DNA from: Halegenticoccus tardaugens
Lineage (GTDB): Archaea; Halobacteriota; Halobacteria; Halobacteriales; Haloferacaceae
Length of the DNA stretch: 64,000 nt
Direction of reading: 5' to 3'
Assembly (NCBI RefSeq): GCF_004116405.1
Contig: NZ_SDIC01000010.1
Span: 1-64,000 of the forward strand
Below are positions 1 through 9,112 of the stretch, piece by piece. Below the pieces are notes generated by a model. The model ran no database searches and had not been told where the DNA came from. It saw only the letters and a list, made by a program, of their open reading frames with translations. The position numbers were made by a program, and so were the translations under genes. Within the stretch, counting starts at the first letter, position 1. Every line of letters begins with the position of its first letter.

Positions 1-582
1 TGTTTGGTGCTCGGCATCTTCCGAAACCTCGGATTCGTCGTTATCGTACTTCCGGGTCGTGATGTGGAAGTAGAACTCGTCGGTCGCCTTGTCGTATTGT
101 AGTGTGCTCGCCCGGAACTCGTAGTCCTCTGAGAGAACGTACCGCTCGTAGGGCGTCGGGCTATCCGCCGGAAGTTCGAAGTTGCACTCGACGCGCCCGT
201 TAACGGTCGAGAGGGACACACGGTTGCGGTAGAACGTCGCGCTTCGCTTGTCGTAGACCATGCTCCACGACGTGAACTCCGGCTGGCTCACCCGCTTGCC
301 CTGTTTCCACCGTTCGACGCACCCTTTCGTCGCTTGTACGGCACGTCGGATGGCCTCTTGAACGAGGTTCGCGGTGAGGTCGGTTTCCTCTCGGAGTTCC
401 GCGTAGAGCGCGTCCCGTGCCGTCGTGTTCGCGGTAACGCAGTTCGTGTAGTCGGTGTCGTCCCAACAGAACTCGGCGGCGCGGTTCGCACAGTGAAGGA
501 ACTGTCGAGCGGATTCGTGGAGGTCGGCGCGGTGCTCATCAGGAACGATGAGTTTGACCGGCGCGGTTCGACGCACCTCCAT
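1..582 (-). CDS. tnpB: TnpB-family (IS1341-type) RNA-guided nuclease, N-terminal part
   Basis: The reading frame is open from an ATG at 582 to the left edge (194 codons), so the RuvC-like half lies outside the window. The start MEVRRTAPVKLIVPDEHR and the later stretch QEAIRRAVQATKGC..KQGKRVSQPEF match the N-terminal wedge/helical region of haloarchaeal OrfB/TnpB proteins. TnpB proteins are element-encoded nucleases that use a guide RNA made from the element right end. An imperfect palindrome at about 670-716 (gacctactcgctcg / gtgaggtc) just upstream looks like the element left end. Catalytic residues cannot be judged here. Confidence 0.8.
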   Translation of the reverse strand, partial: MEVRRTAPVKLIVPDEHRADLHESARQFLHCANRAAEFCWDDTDYTNCVTANTTARDALYAELREETDLTANLVQEAIRRAVQATKGCVERWKQGKRVSQPEFTSWSMVYDKRSATFYRNRVSLSTVNGRVECNFELPADSPTPYERYVLSEDYEFRASTLQYDKATDEFYFHITTRKYDNDESEVSEDAEHQT

Positions 583-757
583 GTTTCAGATTGCTCCCCG
601 ACGGTACTTATACGTTCAGGAGTCGGGTAGCTACCGTCGTGCGGTTGCGCCGTCCTTCGTCGATTTCCTCTCCGACCTACTCGCTCGCTCCGCTCGCTCC
701 GTGAGGTCGGAGGCTCCACCTCGAAGTATGCTGAAGACGGGAGTGGTAGGTTAACAA

Positions 758-2008
758 TTAACTATTTTCCGCTGCCGATAGCGCGACAACGCGGCCGTCG
801 CTGTAGATGACGTAGATCTCGGGGACACCGTCGCCGTCAGTATCTGCCAGTGTCGGGTGGGTGTATACCGATACGTCCCGTGTGTACGAATCGAGGACGT
901 CGCCCGACGTCGGGTCGACCACCGAGACGATTCCGTCGTTCGTGACTGCTACGAGCTCGGGCGACCCATCACCGTCTACATCGCCTAGGCTCGGCGGAGG
1001 CGTCATCTGGATGTCACCCGTCGTGAGCGTTGTTGTCCACTCGACCTCCCCTGTCTTTGCGTCAAGGCTCCGGAGCTTTCCGTCGCGAGCGACGGCGTAC
1101 ACCTCAGGGTCGCCGTCACCGTCGCCGTCGCCGATGTCGCGGACAGCGGCTAACGCGCCGAAGTGCTGCCGCCACTCGACGTCGCCCGTTCGTCCGTTGA
1201 CCGCCGCGACCGTGCCGTCGGCTGTGGCAACGATTATCTCACTCTGTGAGTCATTGTCAATGTCACCAGCCGTCTGCCACGTGATCGAGCTGTCGAACAG
1301 ACTGGTCAGTCGCCACCGAATTGACCCGTCGGACTCAAACAGCGCAAGGTCGCCGTTTCCAAGACCGAGCATCAGTTCTGCGTCCCCATTGCCCGTGAAA
1401 TCGGCCACGGTCGGTTGTCCCCAGGCGTAGGATGAAAGACGCTTCGTCCAGACTAGAGTCCCGTCCGCTCGGACGACGGAGACAGACCCCTTCACGTCGA
1501 CGATAATGACCTCTTTCGCGCTGTCGCCCGTGAAGTCGGTGACGACTGGTCTCGTATATCCGTACGCACTCAGGTCATAGCGGAACTCTTCTTGGCCAGT
1601 GGTCGGGTCGAATGCGACGACTGACCGTTCGGTTGTCGCCGCAAGGACCTCTGCTGTGCCGTCGTCGTCGTAATCTGCGATCATCGGATCTGCGACCGAG
1701 TGGATCGTACAGTTTTTAGGTGGGATTTGGTAACTCCACCGTTCTGTCCCGTTTGATGCGTCGATCGCGACGAGGTTACACTGCTTTGTATCACTCTGTC
1801 CGCTGACGGGCGCGTAGACCATCCCTCGTCCCTCGATACGGCCTGCGGCCGGTGCGTGGTGGTTGCCAGAGGTCTCGGCTGACGTGTCGCTCACCCACTG
1901 TTCGATCAGTTGCACGTCGGACGGTCTGTCGTCGTACGCCGCGACGAACGCGATCCCGCCGAGGATAATGACGAATCCTATGATGACCGCCACCGTTCGG
2001 GGCCGCAT
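758..2008 (-). CDS. Membrane-anchored FG-GAP/PQQ-like beta-propeller protein
   Basis: This 416-aa protein starts at MRPRTVAVIIG (ATG at 2008); a longer in-frame ATG at 2176 would overlap the divergent gene. Residues about 5-25 form one hydrophobic segment followed by a charged stretch, so the propeller is probably outside the cell. Repeats of the type DxDxDGxxE(L/I)xVxxxDG recur about every 45 residues (for example DVDGDGSPELVAVTNDGIV and DTDGDGVPEIYVIYSDGRV), the calcium-binding FG-GAP/VCBS pattern of a seven- or eight-bladed propeller. It is divergent from the membrane gene at 2108 with a 99-bp shared promoter region. The ligand is unknown. Confidence 0.8.
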   Translation of the reverse strand: MRPRTVAVIIGFVIILGGIAFVAAYDDRPSDVQLIEQWVSDTSAETSGNHHAPAAGRIEGRGMVYAPVSGQSDTKQCNLVAIDASNGTERWSYQIPPKNCTIHSVADPMIADYDDDGTAEVLAATTERSVVAFDPTTGQEEFRYDLSAYGYTRPVVTDFTGDSAKEVIIVDVKGSVSVVRADGTLVWTKRLSSYAWGQPTVADFTGNGDAELMLGLGNGDLALFESDGSIRWRLTSLFDSSITWQTAGDIDNDSQSEIIVATADGTVAAVNGRTGDVEWRQHFGALAAVRDIGDGDGDGDPEVYAVARDGKLRSLDAKTGEVEWTTTLTTGDIQMTPPPSLGDVDGDGSPELVAVTNDGIVSVVDPTSGDVLDSYTRDVSVYTHPTLADTDGDGVPEIYVIYSDGRVVALSAAENS

Positions 2009-2107
2009 ACGATCTGTTCGCCCGTGGAGGGTGAAAAGCGGCTTGCTCCGTTGTCCGTCTCGATGCGAATCAGTGATGCTTTCCCACCCGTTCACCAAGT
2101 ACGCCGC

Positions 2108-3511
2108 ATGCGTCGGACACGGGTGCTCAGTGCGGCGATCCCCCTGCTCGCGAGCACTCGGATAGCGAGTGCTCATGAGGTCGGCGGATCGCGATTCGAC
2201 GCGCCGATTCCTCTTCCACTACTGTTCGTCGGCGCGGGGGCAACTGTCATGGTCACTGCACTCTGGCTCGGCACCGCCGAACGGACTCTAGTTATCGTAT
2301 CAGACTCGACGGCACCCGAACAGCGGCGTCTGCTCGTTTCAATCCCGCCGATTGCAGCGACCGCATTGCGAGCAGTGGGTCGCGGTGTGTTCCTCACGCT
2401 CATCGTCGTCGCACTGGTGCATGGCCTATTAGGCAAGCAGGCGCAGGCAGAGAACCTCGCGACAGTGTTCGTCTGGCCGCTGTGGTTCAGGGGCGTCGGG
2501 CTGCTTGCGATCCTCGCCGGCAGCCCGTGGCGCGTCTTCTCGCCATGGCGGACGCTCTACGCGACCCTCGAACGAATCGAAGGTGAGGAGATCGCCGTCC
2601 TAGGCGACTATCCCGAGTGGCTGAGCGTGTGGCCAGCGTACGTTGGTTTTGTCGCAATCGTCGGCATCTTCGGGAACCTCACTGTGATTCCGTTTAAACC
2701 ACAGTTGACTGTGTTTCTCGTCGCCGGATACGCGCTCGTGATGCTCCTCGGTGGCGTCGCCTTCGGGCCACGATGGTTCGAACACTCGGACGCGTTCGAA
2801 GTGTTCTATAGGGTGCTTGGTCGCGCCGCGCCGTTCAGCGCGATTCGGGCGGACGATGGTGGATACGACGTGCTACTCAGACCGCCGTGGCGGGGGAGTA
2901 TCAAGTCTGCCCAATCAATCGCGCTTGTTGCGTTCATCGTTTCGGCGGTCTACACGGTGAGTTTCGATGGGTTCACGAGGACGCCAGAGTATCAGACGCT
3001 CTCGATCGGAGTGCGCGACGTGCTCAGTATAGGCCCGACAGCAAGTATGGTCCTCTACCTAATCGGACTGGGAGCCTTCGTCGGAAGCTTTCTCCTCGTA
3101 AGCGAAGTTATGCGGCGACTCGCCGATACACGCGATATCCCTCAGTGGGAGACTGCGCGTGCCTTTGCACCAACGGTGATTCCGATTACGGCAGCGTACG
3201 AGATCGCACACAACTACCCCTACGTGCTCAAAAATTTCGGCCAGTTTCTTACCGTCGGTGGGGCCCTGTCAGAATTCTATGGGGTGGAGGTTGCACTGCT
3301 CGGGTGGCTGTCGCTTCCCACTTTTTGGATCTCGCAGGTCGTGCTCGTCGTTGTCGGCCACGTGGTTGCGGTCATCGCCGCTCACGCAGTCGCCGTCCAA
3401 CAGTATGGATCGCACCGGGCTGCTGTGCGCGCACATGCCCCGCTTGTCGCGCTGATGATTGGTTACACGGTCCTCTCGTTATGGATCATCTCACGACCTG
3501 TCGTCGCCTGA
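2108..3511 (+). CDS. Polytopic membrane protein, fenitrothion-hydrolase-like family
   Basis: The start MRRTRVLSAAIPLL is chosen because it begins a signal-like segment ending ASAHEVGG; an in-frame ATG at 2063 is possible. The 467-aa product has about ten hydrophobic segments. The opening AHEVGG-(D)-x-PIPLPLLFVGA resembles the AHGxGG-x-DLPLP opening of membrane proteins annotated as fenitrothion hydrolases in actinobacteria; that label rests on recalled family pattern, not an alignment. No REXXE ferric-permease motif is seen. With its neighbours (FG-GAP, iron-type lipoprotein, DyP peroxidase) it may belong to a metal or redox system at the cell surface. Substrate unknown. Confidence 0.6.
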   Translation: MRRTRVLSAAIPLLASTRIASAHEVGGSRFDAPIPLPLLFVGAGATVMVTALWLGTAERTLVIVSDSTAPEQRRLLVSIPPIAATALRAVGRGVFLTLIVVALVHGLLGKQAQAENLATVFVWPLWFRGVGLLAILAGSPWRVFSPWRTLYATLERIEGEEIAVLGDYPEWLSVWPAYVGFVAIVGIFGNLTVIPFKPQLTVFLVAGYALVMLLGGVAFGPRWFEHSDAFEVFYRVLGRAAPFSAIRADDGGYDVLLRPPWRGSIKSAQSIALVAFIVSAVYTVSFDGFTRTPEYQTLSIGVRDVLSIGPTASMVLYLIGLGAFVGSFLLVSEVMRRLADTRDIPQWETARAFAPTVIPITAAYEIAHNYPYVLKNFGQFLTVGGALSEFYGVEVALLGWLSLPTFWISQVVLVVVGHVVAVIAAHAVAVQQYGSHRAAVRAHAPLVALMIGYTVLSLWIISRPVVA

Positions 3512-3629
3512 CAAGGCGCCTTGGACGCAGTGGGTGCAGACTGGATTACGTTGAAGCAGGCGCAAAGCCTCGCCCTTTCGGGTGGGGGAAGATGTCAAAG
3601 ATCGCTCCGTCCATTCGCTCTTTCTGCGT

Positions 3630-4172
3630 TCATCGCTGTCTCTCCGATCCAGCGAAGTCTATTTCGTCCGTCCCGGAGAGCCCGTGCTCGCCGGTTTCAT
3701 CTCGTTCCCAGACGAGCATCGCTGTCGTTTCCTCGCCGTCGAATCTCGTCTCGGCGATTGGGAAACGAAGTACGAGGTCGTCGTTGCCGTCGTCGTCTAC
3801 GTCGATCACGTGGATATGGTCCGTGGGGCGGGCTCCGCCACCGTCTTCGACGGTATCCGGGGCACCGAACCGGTATCGCTTCGCGCGCTCTGTCGGGTCG
3901 AACACAACCGTCTCACCATTTTCGTCTGTGTATTCTGTGTAATGAATAGCGACGGGAACAACTGGCTGGCCCTCTGCCGGGATCACGTTTCGATCACATC
4001 TCGGCCTGACATCGATGTCGAGTTCCTCCGGGAAGTGGGCGGCAGCGACACCGCCGATAGCAGGGAGAGCGATGGCAGCCGTAACGGCGCCTGCGCCGGA
4101 TCTGAGGATGCGTCGGCGGGAGCAAAGGACGTTCGAACTACGCGTCTTGTCAAATGATGTGTTTGAACTCAT
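3630..4172 (-). CDS. Tat-exported hypothetical protein
   Basis: This is a 180-aa protein. Residues 18-46 form a twin-arginine signal (CSRRRILRSG, then AGAVTAAIALPAIGGVAAAH), so it is predicted to be exported folded. The mature part contains an aspartate-rich segment DVDDDGNDDLVLRF resembling an FG-GAP calcium loop, as in the protein at 758-2008. It lies 61 bp after the lipoprotein gene at 4234-5274 and on the same strand, so co-transcription with that gene and the peroxidase is likely. No known family was recognised. Confidence 0.65.
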   Translation of the reverse strand: MSSNTSFDKTRSSNVLCSRRRILRSGAGAVTAAIALPAIGGVAAAHFPEELDIDVRPRCDRNVIPAEGQPVVPVAIHYTEYTDENGETVVFDPTERAKRYRFGAPDTVEDGGGARPTDHIHVIDVDDDGNDDLVLRFPIAETRFDGEETTAMLVWERDETGEHGLSGTDEIDFAGSERQR

Positions 4173-4233
4173 GTGGTTCGCTCACACCGAAGAGTCACTG
4201 CAGTTTATTGATTCTGGCACGCCTGTCGAACGC

Positions 4234-5274
4234 TCAGATGGTGAGCTCAGGTATGTCGAGGAACGCCGTCTCATATCCCTCGTGCCGGGACACCTGTGGC
4301 GGCGCGTCAACAGCTATTGTGACTTCGTCGTCTGGACGGAGACTGTCCATCGCCGCGCCATAGTGGTAGCCAAGTTCCGGATCAATCGCCTTGGTTAGCG
4401 CCTCATCAAAGGTAGTCTTGCCTCCGCGTCGAACCGTTGCCGAGAGCGACATCATAGGGAGGACGTATCGGTTGTGCGGTGTTCGCGAGGAGACGACGAG
4501 GTACGGCTCACCGTCGCGCTCGACGGTGGTTGCGACGAAAGCGGCGTCACCGCTTTCTCCCTCTCCAATAAGTTCGCCAGGCAGATCGACTTTCTGTGGA
4601 GCGAACGACAGTGGCATGTCCCCCATCTCCATTGGATCCGTGGCTCCCCTCTGTCCCTTCCGCTCATCAAGCATCGTGTATTCGAGATCATTTCGCTCCG
4701 ACTCACTGTAGTCGAACTCAATCTCGACGGTGGGTTGTCCTCCGAATCGTCCATTAAACGATCCCATTTGGCGAAGCCCTATCGACCCGAGATCGACGGA
4801 GACAATGTACGTCCCGTCACCGTCGAGTGAAACATTGTCTCCATAGTGAAAACCCATCCGCTGTGAAAGCATCGGCCACGGAGCCAGTTGCGTGACCGTC
4901 TCGCCGTCTTTTTCAATCTTGATCTGTAGCCCTGACTCGATCGGTAGCACCTCATTCGTCTCCATGTCCCACACAGAGAGCATCATGTGGACGGCATCAT
5001 CTTCTTCCACATTGATGCGCTTCGCATCGTGTCCCGTAACGGTCCAAAAGCGGTGTGGGTACGAGTAGGTCAACCCAACCATGCGCGACCCACCATGACC
5101 CATCCCAACCATTTCCATCCCCTCGAAGTGGGTCGGGACGTATACCGCGTTGGGACGGTTCTCAACGACTGGCGGCTCTTGATTGGTAGATCGTGTTTCG
5201 AACAGCTCAGTGCACCCCGCAAGCGCACAGAGAAGGGTGAATCCGCCCGTCCGGAGCACGTCGCGACGTTCCAT
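4234..5274 (-). CDS. Met/His-rich exported lipoprotein, iron-transporter-like (P19/Tp34-type)
   Basis: The 346-aa protein begins MERRDVLRTGGFTLLCALAGC; the segment LCALAGC is a lipobox, so it should be a lipid-anchored extracytoplasmic protein. The first mature domain has a cluster of potential metal ligands (FEGMEMVGMGHGGSRM, YPHRFW, VHMMLSVWDMETNE, GFHYGD), the ligand style of Tpd/P19 periplasmic iron-binding proteins that work with EfeU/FTR-type uptake. I believe haloarchaeal relatives carry a DUF7350 domain, but this is from memory. The DyP/EfeB-like gene 87 bp upstream supports an EfeO/EfeB-like role. No FTR permease is nearby. Confidence 0.6.
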   Translation of the reverse strand: MERRDVLRTGGFTLLCALAGCTELFETRSTNQEPPVVENRPNAVYVPTHFEGMEMVGMGHGGSRMVGLTYSYPHRFWTVTGHDAKRINVEEDDAVHMMLSVWDMETNEVLPIESGLQIKIEKDGETVTQLAPWPMLSQRMGFHYGDNVSLDGDGTYIVSVDLGSIGLRQMGSFNGRFGGQPTVEIEFDYSESERNDLEYTMLDERKGQRGATDPMEMGDMPLSFAPQKVDLPGELIGEGESGDAAFVATTVERDGEPYLVVSSRTPHNRYVLPMMSLSATVRRGGKTTFDEALTKAIDPELGYHYGAAMDSLRPDDEVTIAVDAPPQVSRHEGYETAFLDIPELTI

Positions 5275-5361
5275 GCGTTCGGAAAGTGGTTGTGTTCGAT
5301 TATCGGTTCTGGTTCGTCCGGCGAATTACATCGAAGGGAGCGCCCTGGAGCGCTCTTCCGG

Positions 5362-6633
5362 TCACTGGGGCTCGGGAAGCGTCCGACGGCTCCGAGGGGG
5401 GAGCAGGTAGTTTCCGCGTCGGTTGACCGTCATGTACTGGAGGATGCCATTATTTGTTCGCTGCCCAACAGCGGATCCGGCTGAGAGATCCGTACCGTTC
5501 ATCGCTCGCCGCGTGTCGACAAAGTCGCTGATCCCCCGCTGGATCGAGACGAAGTGCACGCCGGCCTGATCACTGTCGGTTGAGTCAAAGTCGCGCCGGA
5601 GGATGAGAGGTGAACCGTCCTCGCGGACACGAGCGGTCTTCTGGGAGTGGCCGACCATCCCTTCCGTCCGGGCGTCGCTCTCTGTGTCGTCGGCGCACGC
5701 TTCGATTCCGGTTCCGTCGCCGAGGTTCTCGCCGGTTCCTTTGACACGGTTTTTCTCGGCGTGTGCTGGACAGAACATCTTCGCGACCCGTTGCTTACGG
5801 CTGTCCTGTTCATACCACTGATCGAGATGGAGTGCGATGTTAGAGACGTGCTGCGTCGCTCCGTCGGCGAACGGTCCCTCAGAAATCGTGACTCGATCCT
5901 CGCTCGCTTGGTTTTTCGCGAACCCCGATTTGAATCCCATGTACAACGGCGCGTCCTCTGGGACGGGCTCCGAGTCCGGAATGCCGCTTACATCTTGGTT
6001 TTTCGCCGGAAGCCCTTCTCCAACGAACCCCGTCCGCCGGTCAGCGATCTCGAAAATGCCCCCGAGATCCGCCGTCAGCTCGACGCCATTCAGCTCCTCG
6101 CGGCCCTCCAGAAGCGCCTCCTCAGCTGCGAGTACGATCTGCCCGTGATCGCTTCCAAAATGGACAATCGCGTCAGGTCGATCGAACTCCGGATTCTCGA
6201 ACGGCGCGAGTACCTTCGGTTCTGGAAGGTCGACGCTTTCCGGAAGCGGCTTATCGAAGCGAGCGAAGTAGCGCGGCGAGTAACCGACGGTGAACAGTAA
6301 TCCGTCGTACCGCCGCGCATAGGCTCGTTCAAGATCCTGAAGGACCGTCTCGACTGTCTGGCGCTCCCCATCCGTTGGCGTTTCGTCGCCGTCATACGTT
6401 AAAAGTAGAAGTACATTGTGTCGGGGTGCAAGTCGGTTCCCACGTTCGTCAGACGGAAGAGCGTCATTCCATGCGTGCTGTCGCTCCGGAAGCGCGGAGA
6501 GGTCATTCGGTCCCCGTGGAACGTCTGGTTCCCCAAATCGGTCGACGCAAGCCGAGAGGGCGCTCGCACCGCCGATGGCGACGGCGCTTTTGACGAACGT
6601 GCGTCGTGAGATACCGCGCCGGTGGCCGGTCAT
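5362..6633 (-). CDS. Tat-exported DyP/EfeB-like haem peroxidase
   Basis: This 423-aa protein starts MTGHRRGISRRTFVKSAVAI, a twin-arginine signal, and LSAC at 26-29 can act as a lipobox. The late segment VGHSQKTARVREDGSPLILRR, followed by GVHFVSIQRGISDFVDTRRAMNG, has the layout of the DyP/EfeB C-terminal half: the proximal haem histidine, RR, then an FVSxQR strand. The canonical GxxDG distal motif is not evident (GFKSGF occupies a similar place), so it is a divergent member and catalysis is uncertain. It is the first gene of the leftward unit that continues with the iron-binding-like lipoprotein. Confidence 0.65.
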   Translation of the reverse strand: MTGHRRGISRRTFVKSAVAIGGASALSACVDRFGEPDVPRGPNDLSALPERQHAWNDALPSDERGNRLAPRHNVLLLLTYDGDETPTDGERQTVETVLQDLERAYARRYDGLLFTVGYSPRYFARFDKPLPESVDLPEPKVLAPFENPEFDRPDAIVHFGSDHGQIVLAAEEALLEGREELNGVELTADLGGIFEIADRRTGFVGEGLPAKNQDVSGIPDSEPVPEDAPLYMGFKSGFAKNQASEDRVTISEGPFADGATQHVSNIALHLDQWYEQDSRKQRVAKMFCPAHAEKNRVKGTGENLGDGTGIEACADDTESDARTEGMVGHSQKTARVREDGSPLILRRDFDSTDSDQAGVHFVSIQRGISDFVDTRRAMNGTDLSAGSAVGQRTNNGILQYMTVNRRGNYLLPPRSRRTLPEPQ

Positions 6634-6820
6634 CGGTTAAGCTAGCTGTTTTGTGAGAATAGACGTTTTGGTAACGTTCTCGAATGAAATGACCAAGAGC
6701 GGAGACAACTAACGAATAGATTCGTTGCGATAGTCTCCGGCTTGGGCTTGTCGTCACTGACACTCAAGCTTTTCAGACGATTTGACGATCCTCGATGCCT
6801 GATGACCACTCGGATGTTCT

Positions 6821-7555
6821 GGTACTGCTAGTTAACCTCCTGAACTGGCGTTTGTCCGTCAAGCGATTGATGCGGTCGCTGAAAATTATAGTAGTGAACA
6901 AACACTGCAAGCCACTGGCGGACGCTCAGCCGACTGCCCACCCATGAAGTGTGGAAACGATCGACCCTCATTTTGAACGTGTGAAACCACTTTTCAATGA
7001 GGTTTCGCTCTCTGTAGTCGACTCGACCGTTCACCCCTAACCGAGAGAAGGCAGTCCGATAGCCGAAGGCATCGGCCAGAAACACCGTGTCTTCGCAGTC
7101 GTGTTTCTCAATAACACCGTGAAGGAATGCAGCCGCCGGATCGGTTCCATGTCGCTTGAACAGCTGGACGTCAAGGAGTAACTTTGTGTCGATGTCTATT
7201 GCAGCATATAATCAAGACCACTCGCCGTTGATTTTGACAGCGGTCTCGTCAACCGCGACCCGCTTCGGCTTCGCCGAAGGCGGGTCCGGCACGCTGTCGG
7301 CCAGCCGATGAACCCACTGGAAGATCGCCTGAAACGAGCGATCTACGCCGATTAGATGCAGAACCGCCTCTGTTTCCCTAAGCGATAATCCGGCAGCGTG
7401 GAGTCGGACGGCGAACGCCCTGACGGGCGTCTGAGAGCCGTCCTCTCCCGCTGCCAACATTCAAGCGTAGCTGTGTCTAAACTCTCTCTGAGCAGGTCTG
7501 AGAGTGGCATGAATAACTAACTCTTCGACTTGCTCGTCCTTATCTAGACAGTGCC
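6821..7555 (-). mobile_element. IS6-family element (ISH14/15-like), degenerate
   Basis: Imperfect terminal inverted repeats bound the transposase: the right end read leftward from 7555 is ggcactgtctagataagg and the left end read rightward from 6821 is ggtactgctagttaacc. The 735-bp length fits haloarchaeal IS6 elements. No direct repeat of flanking bases was found. Confidence 0.7.
6828..7510 (-). pseudogene. IS6-family DDE transposase with a frameshift and an in-frame stop
   Basis: The expected start MPLSDLLRESLD is at 7510, but that frame moves by one position near 7420-7440; translation resumes as TPVRAFAVRLHAAGLSLRE in another frame. At 7212-7214 the codon following GEWS is TGA where haloarchaeal IS6 proteins have Trp (WLYAAIDIDTKLLLDV continues in the same frame). 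The rest, including the DETAVKINGEW and FHTFKMRVDRFH regions and the end PHQSLDGQTPVQEVN, is intact. One frame change and one TGG-to-TGA change therefore inactivate an otherwise complete transposase of about 230 aa. Confidence 0.85.
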
Positions 7556-7655
7556 CCATAAGTACTATATAGTATATTGAAAACTATTCTATGCATCAAT
7601 TTATCAGCAATAAATTAATTATAATCGAATATAGAAGGTCTGTTGGAGTCAAACC

Positions 7656-8366
7656 ATGATCGACAGACAGAAACGGAGTACGTTACAGGTAATTGGCACG
7701 AGTGCCGCAGCACTCGCCGGACTCACTGCTGGGACTACGGCAACAAATACAGCAACGGTACAGAGCGACGATGAGCAGAGCTTTCAACTACCGGGAGATC
7801 TGCTCAGTACTGGTTTACTTGAGGGTGACAACGAAGTTCCACCTGTTGACAGTGACGGAGAAGGTATTGCTGCCTTCCAAGCAAGTCCGGATAGAACGCG
7901 GCTGGGCTACGCCCTTTTAGCCATCAATGCGAATGCACCGATCACAGCTGCCCATATCCATCTTGGCGAGAAAGGAGAAAACGGCCCCGTTGTCGTCCAC
8001 TTGCTTGGTGACCAAGCAGATGCCGAACAGTCTATAGTCGAGAATAATGCTGGGGCAGTTGGGACAATTACGAATGATGATCTCGTTGGCCCACTTGAAG
8101 GCGGTTCGATCGAGGACCTGCTCGATGAAATCCATGCGAAAAATGCCTATGTAAACGTCCACACGACAGAAGCCACAGGTGGTGAACTGAGGGATCAAAT
8201 CTACGCAGCCGAGGAACTCGAAGTTGAGATTGAGACAGAAATTGAGGCAGTCTCAAACTCACCAACTGAGATCACCGTGGAGATCGAGCTGGATGTCGAC
8301 CTCGAACGAGCCGAGACTGATAAAGGCAAAAACAGAGACAAGGACGATAACGGAGATAATTGTTGA
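7656..8366 (+). CDS. CHRD-domain exported protein
   Basis: This 236-aa protein has an N-terminal hydrophobic signal (STLQVIGTSAAALAGLTAGT), then a CHRD domain at about 55-190. The domain is recognised by EVPPVDSDGEG, the histidine pair in ITAAHIHLGEKGENGPVVVH, and the closing YVNVHTTEATGGELRDQI. CHRD domains occur in secreted or surface proteins in chordin and many prokaryotes; the biochemical role is not established. The tail from about 195 is acidic and then Lys/Asp-rich (DKGKNRDKDDNGDNC). The 95 bp upstream are very AT-rich and hold its promoter. The gene is lower in GC than its neighbours, suggesting separate acquisition. Confidence 0.85.
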   Translation: MIDRQKRSTLQVIGTSAAALAGLTAGTTATNTATVQSDDEQSFQLPGDLLSTGLLEGDNEVPPVDSDGEGIAAFQASPDRTRLGYALLAINANAPITAAHIHLGEKGENGPVVVHLLGDQADAEQSIVENNAGAVGTITNDDLVGPLEGGSIEDLLDEIHAKNAYVNVHTTEATGGELRDQIYAAEELEVEIETEIEAVSNSPTEITVEIELDVDLERAETDKGKNRDKDDNGDNC

Positions 8367-8585
8367 CAAAAGATCGTCCACTAGCGATATGACAGCTTCC
8401 TGCGCCTAAAGGTGCAGATCCCCAGAGGAACCATTCTTCTATCGACGCTCTTGTGTAGAGCTTCTGAACGACCGTGTGGTTACGGTGAGCGAGCCGAAAA
8501 CTCAAGATTATGCCTCCGACTCAGCCAGCGTTTGGCAGGATGCTTCGCCAGCTCGTTGATCTTGACTCTTCGAGTTGGACACCGA

Positions 8586-8611
8586 GCCGCTCGATGCCGG
8601 CATCGAGCGGC
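8586..8611. repeat. Perfect 26-bp palindrome
   Basis: The sequence gccgctcgatgc-cg-gcatcgagcggc is a perfect inverted repeat with 12-bp arms and a two-base centre. It lies in a stretch (8367-8698) without a convincing gene. It could be a terminator or a degenerate transposon end. Confidence 0.6.
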
Positions 8612-8698
8612 AACTTAAGGAGTTCTGAGAGCATTCTACGTGTCCACGCTGCGGTCATCCCAGCATCTACATGTGGAGTCGTCCGACCGCGGTATCTG

Positions 8699-9112
8699 GT
8701 AAGCTACCCACGACTACAGTCGTGGGCTTCCCCCCGGATGGGTTTCGGCCCACGCTTCATCCGCCGTCGAAGGCCCGGCTTCCTGCATCCGAGTTGGGCA
8801 GCGGGTCGGAGTGTGTGCTGCGACCTCGCTTACCGAACCCGCGTCGGAAGTTGTCCCGCCGGTTTAATTCCCGGTGTTCTCACGCTCTATCCCCAATCGG
8901 GGAACGGGAGTTGAACCCGTTCGCGGTCACAGTCCCCGAGTTCGGGGCCGGCCTACTCTCGGCCCGTACAGGCGGCGACTTGTGCGACACCTGCACTACC
9001 AATAGATATGATAACATGAACGAAAAAATAGCGAAACCGGCCAGAGAGACGCTGTATCGCTTCCGAAAGATCATGTCGGCTCCCCTCCCACGACTACAGT
9101 CGTGGGGTTCCG
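8699..9112 (-). mobile_element. tnpB-less IS200/IS605-type element with structured core (copy E3)
   Basis: Both ends carry the palindrome cccacgact-acagtcgtggg. The left one is flanked outward by gtaagcta, which on the minus strand reads TAGCTTAC, the right-end terminus shared with the copies at 12332 and 58560. The conserved core lies at 8863-8947 on the minus strand. No credible protein is encoded. This is the form expected of palindrome-associated non-autonomous elements known from haloarchaea. Confidence 0.7.
8863..8947 (-). ncRNA. Putative structured RNA core of a tnpB-less element (copy E3)
   Basis: On the minus strand it runs from gaactcggggactgtgaccg to ccgggaattaaac. Two stems are visible: GAACGGG/CCCGTTC and CCCCgattGGGG. 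The copies at 12480, 41989 and 58712 have different bases here but keep paired arms, which suggests a conserved RNA rather than a protein. Its distance from the TAGCTTAC terminus fits the scaffold part of a TnpB guide RNA. Confidence 0.45.

Noticed and set aside
1910..2107. Longer N-terminus for the membrane protein at 2108
   Set aside because: It would overlap the divergent gene and precede a good signal segment with non-halophile residues.
8510..8914. 134-codon plus-strand open frame
   Set aside because: It is Arg/Ser/Pro-rich, crosses a transposon hairpin and has no domain pattern; it is a by-product of high GC.
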